A stretch of DNA of 64,000 bases from assembly GCF_003751605.1 (NCBI RefSeq), contig NZ_RJVJ01000001.1, forward strand, positions 3,596,001 through 3,660,000. The letters are read 5' to 3'. The notes under the pieces were generated by a model. The model did no database searches and was not told the origin of the DNA. It saw only the letters and a program-made list of their open reading frames with translations. This document shows positions 50,296 to 60,394 of this stretch, one piece after another (position 1 is the stretch's first letter; each line of letters begins with the position of its first letter). The DNA comes from Kitasatospora cineracea (GTDB taxonomy: Bacteria > Actinomycetota > Actinomycetes > Streptomycetales > Streptomycetaceae). The position numbers and the translations under genes were made by a program.

Positions 50296-50442
50296 CGGTG
50301 CCTCCTCGGGCTCGGGGCGTGCGGTCCCGGCCTCCCGGCTACCCGGCCGGCCGCCGCGCAATCCGCCCGGCTGTTCCGCCGCGTCCGGACAGATTGCGCG
50401 GCGGCCGGTCGTTCCGCCGTGTCCACCGGGCCCGGCGGGCCG

Positions 50443-50556
50443 TCAGTGCGAGACGGCGAGCTGGACGGCGTGGTGGCGCGGGGACTCGATCTCCTCCAGC
50501 AGGGCGACGGCCAGGTCGGCGTGCGAGATCCGGCCGGTGGCCGGCGCGTCCGTCTC
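50443..50556 (-). pseudogene. 3' remnant of an NmrA-like NAD(P)H-binding reductase
   Basis: A minus-strand frame ends at TGA 50443 and encodes ETDAPATGRISHADLAVALL followed by EEIESPRHHAVQLAVSH. This is the C-terminal end of the NmrA/NAD(P)-binding family, clearly similar to LSLPDLAVALVDELEHPAHHGERFTC in the intact gene at 63092. Upstream codons lose similarity at about 50556, where a GC-rich sequence and the promoter of the divergent MDR gene begin. The 5' part with the GxxGxxG motif is missing, so it is a decayed gene truncated by the MDR-merR module. Confidence 0.6.
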
Positions 50557-50598
50557 CCGCCCCTCTCCGTGCAGTCGGCGCGACGCGCTCCGGCGTGC

Positions 50599-50630
50599 TT
50601 GACCCTGACCCGCGGGTCAAGGGCTAGCGT
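50599..50630 (+). promoter_or_regulatory. MerR-type promoter with long spacer and central palindrome
   Basis: TTGACC (50599-50604) and TAGCGT (50625-50630) are 20 bp apart (19 bp if CTAGCG is used), the over-long spacer of MerR-activated promoters. The spacer is filled by the perfect 14-bp palindrome TGACCCGCGGGTCA (50606-50619). The regulator is presumably the MerR gene two genes down. Confidence 0.75.
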
Positions 50631-50669
50631 TCCGGCACCTGCCGTCCGGTACTCCCCGAGGAGCCGTCC

Positions 50670-51716
50670 ATGAGCGTGCCCGAAACCGTCCGCGAGATCC
50701 GCCTCGCCCGCCGCCCGCAGGGCCGTCCGGTCGCCGCCGACCTGGCGGTGGTCGAGACGCCCGCCCCGAGGCCCGCGGCGGGTCAGGTTCTGCTGCGCAA
50801 CCGGTGGTTCCTGCTGTTCGCCGGGCTGGCGACGCTGCTCGGCGAGACCCCGCCGGGTACGCCGTTCCCGCCGATCGAACCCGGCGACACGCTGTTCGGG
50901 CCGGCCGTCGGAGAGGTGGTCGACGCCCCGGCGGGCAGCGGGCTGCGCCCCGGCGACCTGGTCGTCCACTTCCGGGGCTGGCGCGAGTACGCGGTGGCCG
51001 GCCCGGACGAACTGACCCCGCTGGTAGAGGAGTTGGCCGATCCGGCGGCCCACCTCGCGCCCGGCTCGGTCGGCTACGGGGTGCTCACCCGCATCGCGCC
51101 GGTCCGCCCCGGCGACACCGTGCTGGTCACCGGCGCGGCCGGAGGCGTCGGGACCCTGGCCGGCCAGACCGCCCGGCTGCTCGGTGCGGGCACCGTCATC
51201 GGCACCACCGGCTCCCCGGCCAAGGCCGAGCGGCTGCGCGAACTCGGCTACGACGCCGTGCTGGTGGACGAGCGGACGGGCGACGGGCCCGGCCGTGCCG
51301 AGCGCTTCGCCCGGCAGCTCGCCGAGGCCGCACCCGACGGCATCGACCTGCTGATCGACAACGTCGGCGGCCACCAGGCCGAGGCGGCCCTCGCCGCCGC
51401 CCGCCCCGGCGCCCGCGCCGCCCTGGTCGGCGTGCTCTCCGGACAGCTCGGCGACACCCCGGCCGCGCACCCCCCGCTGCGCCTGGACGCCTTCCAGCTC
51501 ATCATCAAGGGCGTTCGGCTGGTCGGCTGCGGGAACGCCGGGCAGGCCGAGGTGGAGGCCGCGTGGCGGCCCCGCTTCGGCGAGTGGCTGCGGGAGGGCC
51601 GGATCGCCTTCCCGCACGTCCGGGTGAGCGGCCTGGAACGGGCCCCGCGGGCCTTCCAGGAGATGACCGAGGGGCGGCACTTCGGCACGGTGCTGGTGGA
51701 ACTGCCCGCGGAATGA
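50670..51716 (+). CDS. NADP-dependent MDR oxidoreductase (leukotriene-B4-dehydrogenase-like)
   Basis: A 348-residue zinc-independent MDR. REIRLARRPQGRPVAADLAVVETPAPRPAAGQVLLRN is the start of the prostaglandin/curcumin reductase group. SVGYGVLTRIAPVRPGDTVLVTGAAGGVGTLAGQTARLLGAGTVIGTTGSPAKAERL is the substrate and NADPH region, and IDLLIDNVGGHQAEAAL follows. It reduces the double bond of enones and other electrophiles. It sits directly behind a MerR-type promoter and is followed by the merR gene. Confidence 0.93.
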   Translation: MSVPETVREIRLARRPQGRPVAADLAVVETPAPRPAAGQVLLRNRWFLLFAGLATLLGETPPGTPFPPIEPGDTLFGPAVGEVVDAPAGSGLRPGDLVVHFRGWREYAVAGPDELTPLVEELADPAAHLAPGSVGYGVLTRIAPVRPGDTVLVTGAAGGVGTLAGQTARLLGAGTVIGTTGSPAKAERLRELGYDAVLVDERTGDGPGRAERFARQLAEAAPDGIDLLIDNVGGHQAEAALAAARPGARAALVGVLSGQLGDTPAAHPPLRLDAFQLIIKGVRLVGCGNAGQAEVEAAWRPRFGEWLREGRIAFPHVRVSGLERAPRAFQEMTEGRHFGTVLVELPAE

Positions 51717-51799
51717 CCGGGCGGCGCCGGCGGTTCCAAGGACCACCGGCCGCCGTCCACCGGCGGCCGGGCACCGGCCACCGGGGAGGACGCACGGAC

Positions 51800-52171
51800 A
51801 TGACGCTCATGCGGATTGGGGACGCGGCCGCCGCCGCCGGAGCCACGCCCAGGGCGCTGCGCCTGTACGAGCAGCGCGGCCTGCTGCCGCCGCCCGCCCG
51901 CAGCACCAGCGGCCAGCGCTGCTACGACAGCGCGGACGTGGCCCGGGTCCGGGTGATCCGCACCCTGCTCTCCCTCGGGCTAACCATCGAGGACCTGCGC
52001 GGCCACGCCGAGTCCTTCGACCTGCTGGTCGCGGACCCGGCCCGCCGCTGCACGGGCGCCTCCGGCGGTCCGGTGGTCCGGCGCCGCCTCGCCGCGCTGG
52101 ACGCCGAGATCGCCCGGCTCACCCGGCTGCGGGCCGCGCTCGCGCACGCCGCCGGTCCGGCCGCGGGGTGA
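51800..52171 (+). CDS. MerR-family regulator (short form)
   Basis: A 123-residue MerR protein. The HTH is MRIGDAAAAAGATPRALRLYEQRGLLPPPARSTSGQRCYDSADVARVRVIRTLLSLGLTIEDL, and a short coiled-coil follows (RRRLAALDAEIARLTRLRAALA). There is one Cys (QRC) in the wing and another near residue 84 (RRCTG), fewer than in SoxR or metal sensors. It is encoded behind the MDR gene with GGGGAGGA as a ribosome binding site and should act on the palindrome at 50606. Confidence 0.92.
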   Translation: MTLMRIGDAAAAAGATPRALRLYEQRGLLPPPARSTSGQRCYDSADVARVRVIRTLLSLGLTIEDLRGHAESFDLLVADPARRCTGASGGPVVRRRLAALDAEIARLTRLRAALAHAAGPAAG

Positions 52172-52234
52172 GCGGCCGTCAGTCGGCGGCCGTCAGGCGC
52201 CGCGGTGCCCGGCCGGCCGCCGGCTGACGGCCGG

Positions 52235-53086
52235 TCAGGATCCGCCGTGGTGCCGGGCCAGCAGGACGGCCTCCCGGCGCAGCGCCTCGTCGCCGGTGCG
52301 GTCGGCCGCGGCGAGCAGGTGGCCGGGGTAGGCGGACTGCAGGTCGGGGCGGTGCACCAGCAGCCCGTAGACGGACCAGAGCAGGTGCTCGCGGGTCAGC
52401 GGGCCGGGGCGGTGCGCCGGGTACCAGACGTCGTCGAAGCGGGGGCGCAGCGCGGGGTCGGTGAGCAGGGTGAGCAGCCGGTCGAGGTGGCGGACCGGCA
52501 GGTCGGGGTCGTGGCCGGCGGAGGCGTGCACGGCGGCGACGTACAGCGCGGGGTGGTCCTCGGTGAGGGTCTCGGCGAGGACGGCGCGGGCGCCGGTGGT
52601 GGCGGTGCCGGCCAGCGCGAGCAGCAGGGAGAGCCGGACGGACGGGTCGGTCTCGGTGCGCCACAGGCCGAGCAGGCAGCCCGGGTCGGGGGCGAGCGGG
52701 AGGGCGGCGCGGCGGACCGCCGGGTCCGGGTCGGTGAGCAGCGGCAGGGCCCGGGAGCGGTGCCGTTCGGGCAGGTCGGGGGCGGCGGGCAGCAGGCGGG
52801 CCAGCAGGGCGGTGAGCGGTCCGCGGGCGGCGCCGGTGGCGGGGTCGGCGGCCAGCGCGAGCAGGAATGGCAGGGCGACGGGGGTCGCGGACGGGACGGG
52901 CCGCCCGGGTTCGGGGATCAGGCAGTACAGCAGTTCGCAGTCCTCGGGGCGGCCGCCGTCGGGCCCGACGGCGGCCAGCCGGTGCAGCACCCGCGGCACC
53001 ATCGTCGCGGGGCTGGACCAGTGCGCGGTCTCCAGCCCCTCCCACCGCGTGGCGTCCAGTTCCGTCAGCGGGATTTCCGTGGTCAT
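52235..53086 (-). CDS. HEAT-repeat-like protein
   Basis: A 283-residue all-helical protein. It has helical pairs of 30-40 residues rich in Leu, Pro and Asp (ALPFLLALAADPATGAARGPL, HRSRALPLLTDPDPAVRRAALPL, ETDPSVRLSLLLALAGT), which are characteristic of HEAT/PBS-lyase-like repeats. They usually bind proteins. A conserved N-terminus, LTELDATRWEGLETAHWSSPATMVPRVLHRLA, is seen in similar streptomycete proteins. Function is unknown. ATG 53086 has GGGAG upstream. Confidence 0.78.
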   Translation of the reverse strand: MTTEIPLTELDATRWEGLETAHWSSPATMVPRVLHRLAAVGPDGGRPEDCELLYCLIPEPGRPVPSATPVALPFLLALAADPATGAARGPLTALLARLLPAAPDLPERHRSRALPLLTDPDPAVRRAALPLAPDPGCLLGLWRTETDPSVRLSLLLALAGTATTGARAVLAETLTEDHPALYVAAVHASAGHDPDLPVRHLDRLLTLLTDPALRPRFDDVWYPAHRPGPLTREHLLWSVYGLLVHRPDLQSAYPGHLLAAADRTGDEALRREAVLLARHHGGS

Positions 53087-53390
53087 GCGCTCCCCCGTAC
53101 TCGGCCGTGCCCCGTGAAGATCACGGACATTCTGGGGCGGAGCCGTCGCGCTGTCGTGGGGATTTTCCGCCCGGGACGAAAACTTTGCCGAGGTGATGCG
53201 GGGGAGTGATGGAGGGTCACGGAAGGGATCGGCCCGGTGGCCGACCGTCGCCGCCGCACCACGGAAACGCAGGTCACGGCGACGGTCGGTGACGACCGGT
53301 CAGGCGCCGGCGCGCGGTCGGCCGACCACCCGGCGCCTGGCCGTGCGACCGCCCGGCGTCCGGCCGGCCGACCGCTCGGCGCCCGTCCGG
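53087..53390. other. Intergenic region with a 21-bp direct repeat
   Basis: I see no gene. CCGGTCAGGCGCCGGCGCGCG occurs at 53296-53316 and again at 53387-53407. The second copy holds the stop codon and last codons of the UvrA-like gene. The stretch between consists of degenerate GC repeats. It could be a remnant of a duplicated 3' end. Confidence 0.6.
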
Positions 53391-55814
<2,424 letters not shown>

Positions 55815-55950
55815 CGTCCTCGTCCCTCCGTCCGGCGGCGCCCGTGGCGACCCCGCGGCCCCGATCCAACCACCCGGAACCGACGGGCAGCGGTCCGCGT
55901 CTCCATAAAGCGCGGGTAAAGTGACCGGCCGAACCACCCGGGAGGCACCC

Positions 55951-58275
55951 ATGCGGACACAGAAGCGGACGGCGGACCGGAGCCGGTCGGCCACGCCGGT
56001 GGCCCCGGGAGCCCCGCTGGCCGCCGCCGTCCTGGCCGCACTGGCGCTGCTCACCGCCGCCGCCACCCCGGCGACCGCCGCCGACCCGACCCCCGGGCCC
56101 ACCGCCGCCGCGACCGCACCCGCAGCCTCCGCGCCCGCCGCCTCCGGCTCCGCGGCCGGGCTGCTGCCCGCCGAGGCCACCCAGGCCGAGCGGCTGGCCG
56201 CCGAACTGCGCAGGGACCCGGTCTACATCTCCGCCGACCAGCCGCGCCAGGTGCCCCGCTCGCTCGGCCCGGAGTTCGCCGCCGTCGCCCGCCGGACCGG
56301 CGTTCCCACCTACGTGCTGGTGCTGCCCGACGCCGACCGGACGCTGCTCGCCCAGGTGCACGACCGGCTCGGCGCCGACGGCCTGTACGTGCTGGTGCAG
56401 AAGTACGGCGGCCTGACCGTCTCCGCGTTCGGCGTCGACCTCCCCGCCGAGGACGCCGCCCGGATCGCCAACCACGTCACCCCGTACGACGCCGGGCCGC
56501 TGGCCGGGTTCACCGTCTTCGCCGACAAGGTCCGGCTGGGCAAGGACCGGGCCGCCGCGGAAGCCCTCGCGACGGAACGGCACGGCGACGACGACTACGC
56601 CGGCCGCTACATCTCCGCCACCGACCGGCAGAACCAGAACCTGCTGCTCGGCCTGGCGGTCGTGGTGCTCCCCGGTCTGCTGCTCGCCCTCGGCCTGCGG
56701 CTCTCCCGCCGCCGCGGCCTCCCGCGCCCCACCGAACCGGCCCCCGCCGCGCGCCGGCCCGGGGCCGTCGACCTGGGCAAGCAGCAGGCCGTAGCCCTCG
56801 CCAGGGCCAAGGACCCCGCCGCCAAGGGCCCCACCGCCAAGAGCCCCGCGAAGAGCACCGTCGCCAAGAGCCCCGGGAAGAAGGCCGGGCAGCCCGCCCC
56901 GGCGCCGCTGCGCCGCACCGTGCTCGCGGTGACCCTGCTGGCCACGGTCGCCGCCGTGCTCGGCGTGGTGCTCGCCGCCCCCAAGGTCTTCCCGCAGACC
57001 CTCGACGACCCCGACCTCACCGTCACCCGGGCCGACCTGGACGCCCGCACCACCGAGGCCGCCGCCGCGCTCGCCGCCGACGGGATCTACCAGGACCCCT
57101 CCGCCCCGACCGTGCTGACGCCCGCCCAACTGGCCGCCGTCCGGCAGCGGACGGCCGAGCTGGCCGCCAGGACCCCGGTGTACCTGCTGTTCACCGGGTC
57201 CGACAGCGACGACGAGAGCGGCGGCAGCGGCACCACCCTGCTCGCCCAGGTGCACCAGCGCACCGGCCGGGACGGCGTGTACGTGCAGGTCGACCCGGTG
57301 GGCGGCTACTTCGAACTCGCCGAGTTCGGCCCGGCCGGCACCGACGCCCCCACCCGCTTCCGGCGCGCCGACCTGCGCTACCCCGACCGCAGCACCGCCT
57401 CCGACGACCTGCGCATCCCGGACCGGCTGAACAGCGTCCTGGACACCGTGGCCGCCGCCCGGCCCACCGGCGAACCGGCCTACGGCAACGGTCCCACCGC
57501 CCTGCCCGAACTGCGCAGCAACAAGCTCCCGCCGCTGTTCAGCAGCGACTTCGGCCCCGGCCTGATGCTCGGCTTCATGCTGTACGGCGTCCTGCTGCTG
57601 CTCGCCTGGGCCGCGATCGCCGTCACCCGGGCGGTGGTCCGCTCCCGGCGCGCCCCGGCCGCCGACCCGACCCCGCCGCAGCACGCCGCCCCCGGCCCCC
57701 GGCGCACCGCGGCCCAGCCGTCCGCCCGCCAACTGCGCGGCTGGGCCGCCGAGGACACCCGGGCGCTGGCCGTCCGGCTCGCCGCCGCCGACCAGGACGC
57801 CTCCGGCCGGGCCCGCGCCTGGGACTGCCTGGACGCCGCCGAACTCCTGCTCGGCGAGGACGGCGGCCGCACCGCCGACCCGTCCGACCTGGCCGCCGCC
57901 ACCGCCCTCGCCCGGGCCGGGTTCGACGCCCTGCACGGCAGCCGGGAGGCCCGGCTGTGCCGGCTCAGCCCGCTGCACGGCGCGGCCGACGGCGGCAGGG
58001 TCCCGTCCTGGTTCCCCGTCGTCGACCTCGGCACCGGCACCGCCCGCCTGTGCACCGGCTGCCGGGACGCCCTCCGGCGCAGCGGCGCCGACCGCCCCGC
58101 CGCCGACCGGGCCGCCCGCCGCGCCGAGGCCGACAAGCTGCTGCTCCGGGTGCCCGGCGCGGACGGCCGCACCGAGGCCACCGTCTGGGACCGGTCCGGC
58201 CAGGTCCTGCCCGCCGCGCTCGAGAACCTCGACGCACTCGTCCTCAGGGCCAGGGAGTCCGCCAGTGTCCAGTGA
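55951..58275 (+). CDS. Multi-pass membrane protein with two TPM-like extracytoplasmic domains
   Basis: A 774-residue protein. The signal peptide region is LAAAVLAALALLTAAATPATA. An extracytoplasmic domain (about 75-205: DPVYISADQPRQVP, GLYVLVQKYGGLTVSAFG) precedes a membrane helix at about 232-250. A Lys/Ala/Pro-rich cytosolic stretch and another helix at about 330-350 follow. A second copy of the domain (about 360-510: TLLAQVHQRTGRDGVYVQVDPVGGYFELAEFG) leads to a helix at about 545. The C-terminal cytosolic part has C-x5-H (CRLSPLH) and C-x2-C (CTGC). The domain is only TPM-like by eye, and I do not know the function. ATG 55951 has GGGAGG upstream. It overlaps the next gene by 11 bp. Confidence 0.85.
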   Translation: MRTQKRTADRSRSATPVAPGAPLAAAVLAALALLTAAATPATAADPTPGPTAAATAPAASAPAASGSAAGLLPAEATQAERLAAELRRDPVYISADQPRQVPRSLGPEFAAVARRTGVPTYVLVLPDADRTLLAQVHDRLGADGLYVLVQKYGGLTVSAFGVDLPAEDAARIANHVTPYDAGPLAGFTVFADKVRLGKDRAAAEALATERHGDDDYAGRYISATDRQNQNLLLGLAVVVLPGLLLALGLRLSRRRGLPRPTEPAPAARRPGAVDLGKQQAVALARAKDPAAKGPTAKSPAKSTVAKSPGKKAGQPAPAPLRRTVLAVTLLATVAAVLGVVLAAPKVFPQTLDDPDLTVTRADLDARTTEAAAALAADGIYQDPSAPTVLTPAQLAAVRQRTAELAARTPVYLLFTGSDSDDESGGSGTTLLAQVHQRTGRDGVYVQVDPVGGYFELAEFGPAGTDAPTRFRRADLRYPDRSTASDDLRIPDRLNSVLDTVAAARPTGEPAYGNGPTALPELRSNKLPPLFSSDFGPGLMLGFMLYGVLLLLAWAAIAVTRAVVRSRRAPAADPTPPQHAAPGPRRTAAQPSARQLRGWAAEDTRALAVRLAAADQDASGRARAWDCLDAAELLLGEDGGRTADPSDLAAATALARAGFDALHGSREARLCRLSPLHGAADGGRVPSWFPVVDLGTGTARLCTGCRDALRRSGADRPAADRAARRAEADKLLLRVPGADGRTEATVWDRSGQVLPAALENLDALVLRARESASVQ

Positions 58276-59614
58276 CCGCACCACCGCCGCCGCGACCGCC
58301 GCGACCGCCGCCCCGCGCCACCGGCCGCTGCCGGGCCTGCTGGCCGCCCTGCTGCTGGCCTGCGCCGCCCTGCTCGGCACCGGCGCCCCGGCCCGCGCCG
58401 ACGCCACCCCCGCCACCACGGCGACCGGCGAGAGCATCGCCGCGGCGCTCAAGACCTCCCCGGTGTACGTCGACCCGGCCTTCGCCGCCGCCGTCACCCC
58501 CGCCCAGCAGCAGCAGATCGCCGAGCAGATCGCCGCCACCGGACTGCCGATCAAGGTGGTGCTGGTGCCGCTGCAGCAGGGCGACGCCTTCGGCGGCCGT
58601 GCCAAGGGGCTGTCCGCCGTGGTGCAGGAGCGCCTCGGCCAGTCACCGCTGATCATGATCACCAGCGACGACTACGGCAGCTGGCTGAACGGCTACGAGT
58701 GGCCCTCCGACACCCACCAGGTCCGCGACTCGGCCAACGCCGTCAGCCTGCTCAAGGAACTCAAGGACGCCGGCCTGGCCGCCAAGGTCGGCCGGGCGGT
58801 CGAACTGATCAGCACCGGCAAGGGCACCGAGGTCTACAAGGCCGAGGCCGACCGGGTCGACCGCGAGTACTCGGCCCGCCCGCACACCGACGACACCGCC
58901 GGCGCCCCCGGCTCCTCCTCGTCCTCCACCGGCCTGTTCGCCCTCGCCGCCGTCCTGGTGCTCGCCCTGGTGATCGGCGCCGCCCTGGTGGCCCGCAGCC
59001 GCCGCCGCCCCCGCCACACCGCCTTCACCTTCCCCGACGCGGTGTTCGCCGCCGACCGGGCCGCCGACGAGGCCGGCCTGCGCCGCCAGGCCGCCGACGA
59101 GGTGCTCGCCCTCGGCACCCTCCTGGACGGCGCCGACGGCAGCACCACCCCCGGCCTCGGCCGCGCCCTGGACGCCTACGACGCGGCCGGCCGGGTCCTG
59201 GACGCCGCCGACGGCCTCCCCGACCTGGCCGGCGTCCTCGCCCTGGCCGCCGAGGGCCGCGCCGCGCTCGCCACCGAACCCCGGCTCCCGCTCTGCTTCT
59301 TCGACCCCCGCCACGGCACCGCCGCCCGCCGCACCACCTGGCGCCCGCTCGGCCGCCGCGAACGCGTCGACGTCGCCGTCTGCGAGGACTGCGCCCAGGC
59401 CCTCAAGGCCCGCCGCTCCCCCCAGGTCCTCGCCGTCCGCGACCAGGGCCGCACCGTCCCCTACTTCGAAGTCCCCGCCGACCGCAGCCTCTGGGCCGCC
59501 ACCGGCTACGGCTCCCTCCTCTCCGGCCCCGACGACACCCTCGCCGCCCGCGTCACCACCGGCGCCTTCACCCGCACCACCCACCGCCGCCGCCCCACCG
59601 ACCCCAAGGACTGA
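58265..59614 (+). CDS. Membrane protein with one TPM-like domain, paralogous to the upstream gene
   Basis: A 449-residue protein. A signal peptide (PLPGLLAALLLACAALLGTGAPARA) is followed by an extracytoplasmic domain (SIAAALKTSPVYVDPAFAAAVTPAQQQQIAEQIAATGLPIKVVLVPLQQGDAFGG ...). A transmembrane helix at about 215-240 (ALAAVLVLALVIGAALVA) then leads to a cytosolic domain. This holds CFFDPRHGTA (C-x5-H) and VAVCEDCAQALKARR (C-x2-C), probably a zinc site. The C-terminus VPYFEVPADRSLWAATGYGSLL is a recurrent motif in streptomycete relatives. GTG 58265 overlaps the upstream gene, so the two probably form a complex. Confidence 0.85.
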   Translation: MSSDRTTAAATAATAAPRHRPLPGLLAALLLACAALLGTGAPARADATPATTATGESIAAALKTSPVYVDPAFAAAVTPAQQQQIAEQIAATGLPIKVVLVPLQQGDAFGGRAKGLSAVVQERLGQSPLIMITSDDYGSWLNGYEWPSDTHQVRDSANAVSLLKELKDAGLAAKVGRAVELISTGKGTEVYKAEADRVDREYSARPHTDDTAGAPGSSSSSTGLFALAAVLVLALVIGAALVARSRRRPRHTAFTFPDAVFAADRAADEAGLRRQAADEVLALGTLLDGADGSTTPGLGRALDAYDAAGRVLDAADGLPDLAGVLALAAEGRAALATEPRLPLCFFDPRHGTAARRTTWRPLGRRERVDVAVCEDCAQALKARRSPQVLAVRDQGRTVPYFEVPADRSLWAATGYGSLLSGPDDTLAARVTTGAFTRTTHRRRPTDPKD

Positions 59615-59617
59615 CCC

Positions 59618-60079
59618 CTACCCGGACAGCCCCCACGGCCAGTCGGCCCCGGCCACCACCATGCCCCGCCCCGGGACGGCCTCCGCCGCCACCCCCCGCT
59701 CGGCCAGCCGCCCGCACAGCCAGGCCGCCTCCGCGGGCGTCCCCGCCAGCCCGTCCCCCGCCAACTGCCGCAACAGCCCCGCCGCCTGCGGCAGCGTCAC
59801 CGGCCAGGCCGCCCGCACCACCCGCAGCACCGCACCCCGGTCCACCCCCGGCCCGACCAGCCGCACCAGCACCGGCCCGTACCGCTCCAGCAGCGGCCCG
59901 CGGACCCAGTCCGGCGCGTCCTCCCCACCGAACCCCAGGCAGCCGCCGCCCCCGCACGCCCCGCACCGGAACTCGGCGTCCCACCCCAACTGCCCGCCCC
60001 GCACCACCTGCCCGACCTCCCGCCGCCCCCACGCCCCACAACCGCACGGCGCCGCCACCCCCGCACCCCAACCCGCCAC
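59618..60079 (-). CDS. Small cysteine-motif protein (hypothetical)
   Basis: A 153-residue frame starts at GTG 60079 with GGGAGGG 6 nt upstream and ends 3 bp after the preceding gene's stop. The N-terminal third contains CGCGAWG and FRCGACGGGGCLGF, a likely zinc-ribbon. The rest is helical with a possible EF-like hydrophobic pattern (LLERYGPVLVRLVGPGVDRGAVLRVV). It is divergent from the small gene at 60144. No family is recognised. Confidence 0.62.
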   Translation of the reverse strand: MAGWGAGVAAPCGCGAWGRREVGQVVRGGQLGWDAEFRCGACGGGGCLGFGGEDAPDWVRGPLLERYGPVLVRLVGPGVDRGAVLRVVRAAWPVTLPQAAGLLRQLAGDGLAGTPAEAAWLCGRLAERGVAAEAVPGRGMVVAGADWPWGLSG

Positions 60080-60143
60080 CTCGGCCCTCCCGTCCACCCC
60101 GGTATCTTCCCCCGCAGGAGACGCCCCACCGACGGAGGCCCCG

Positions 60144-60326
60144 ATGGAACCGAAGGACCGCACCCTGGTCATCACCGGCGCCGACCCGCTCGCCCCGTCC
60201 TGGCACACCGCGCCCCGCACCGCCGCCGACCCGCTCACCACCCAGTCGGTGACGGACTGCGTCCTGTTCGCCCTCGCCCAGCCCCGGGACTGCTTCATCC
60301 GCTCCTTCCGGTTCGAGCAGCTGTAA
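60144..60326 (+). CDS. Sixty-residue protein resembling the two ends of an SDR
   Basis: ATG 60144 (ACGGAGG upstream) opens 60 codons. The start DRTLVITGADPLAPSW resembles the first strand of a short-chain dehydrogenase (T-x-x-ITGA) but lacks the GxxxGIG that follows. The end PLTTQSVTDCVLFALAQPRDCFIRSFRFEQ resembles the C-terminal helix and strand of SDRs (SVADAVLFALTQPxxVNIRS). The whole catalytic middle with Ser-Tyr-Lys is missing. It may be an internally deleted SDR or a coincidental small protein. Confidence 0.5.
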   Translation: MEPKDRTLVITGADPLAPSWHTAPRTAADPLTTQSVTDCVLFALAQPRDCFIRSFRFEQL

Positions 60327-60359
60327 CGGCCCCGCCCCGGACCCGGCCGAACCGGAGGG

Positions 60360-60394
60360 GGAGCGAGGACGCGTCCGGCCGGAGGCGGCCGGGC
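60360..60394. terminator. Weak hairpin between the 60-residue gene and the oxidase gene
   Basis: CCGGCC-GGAG-GCGGCCGG near 60372-60390 can form a short stem between two convergent stops. Without a T tract it is only a candidate. Confidence 0.35.
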
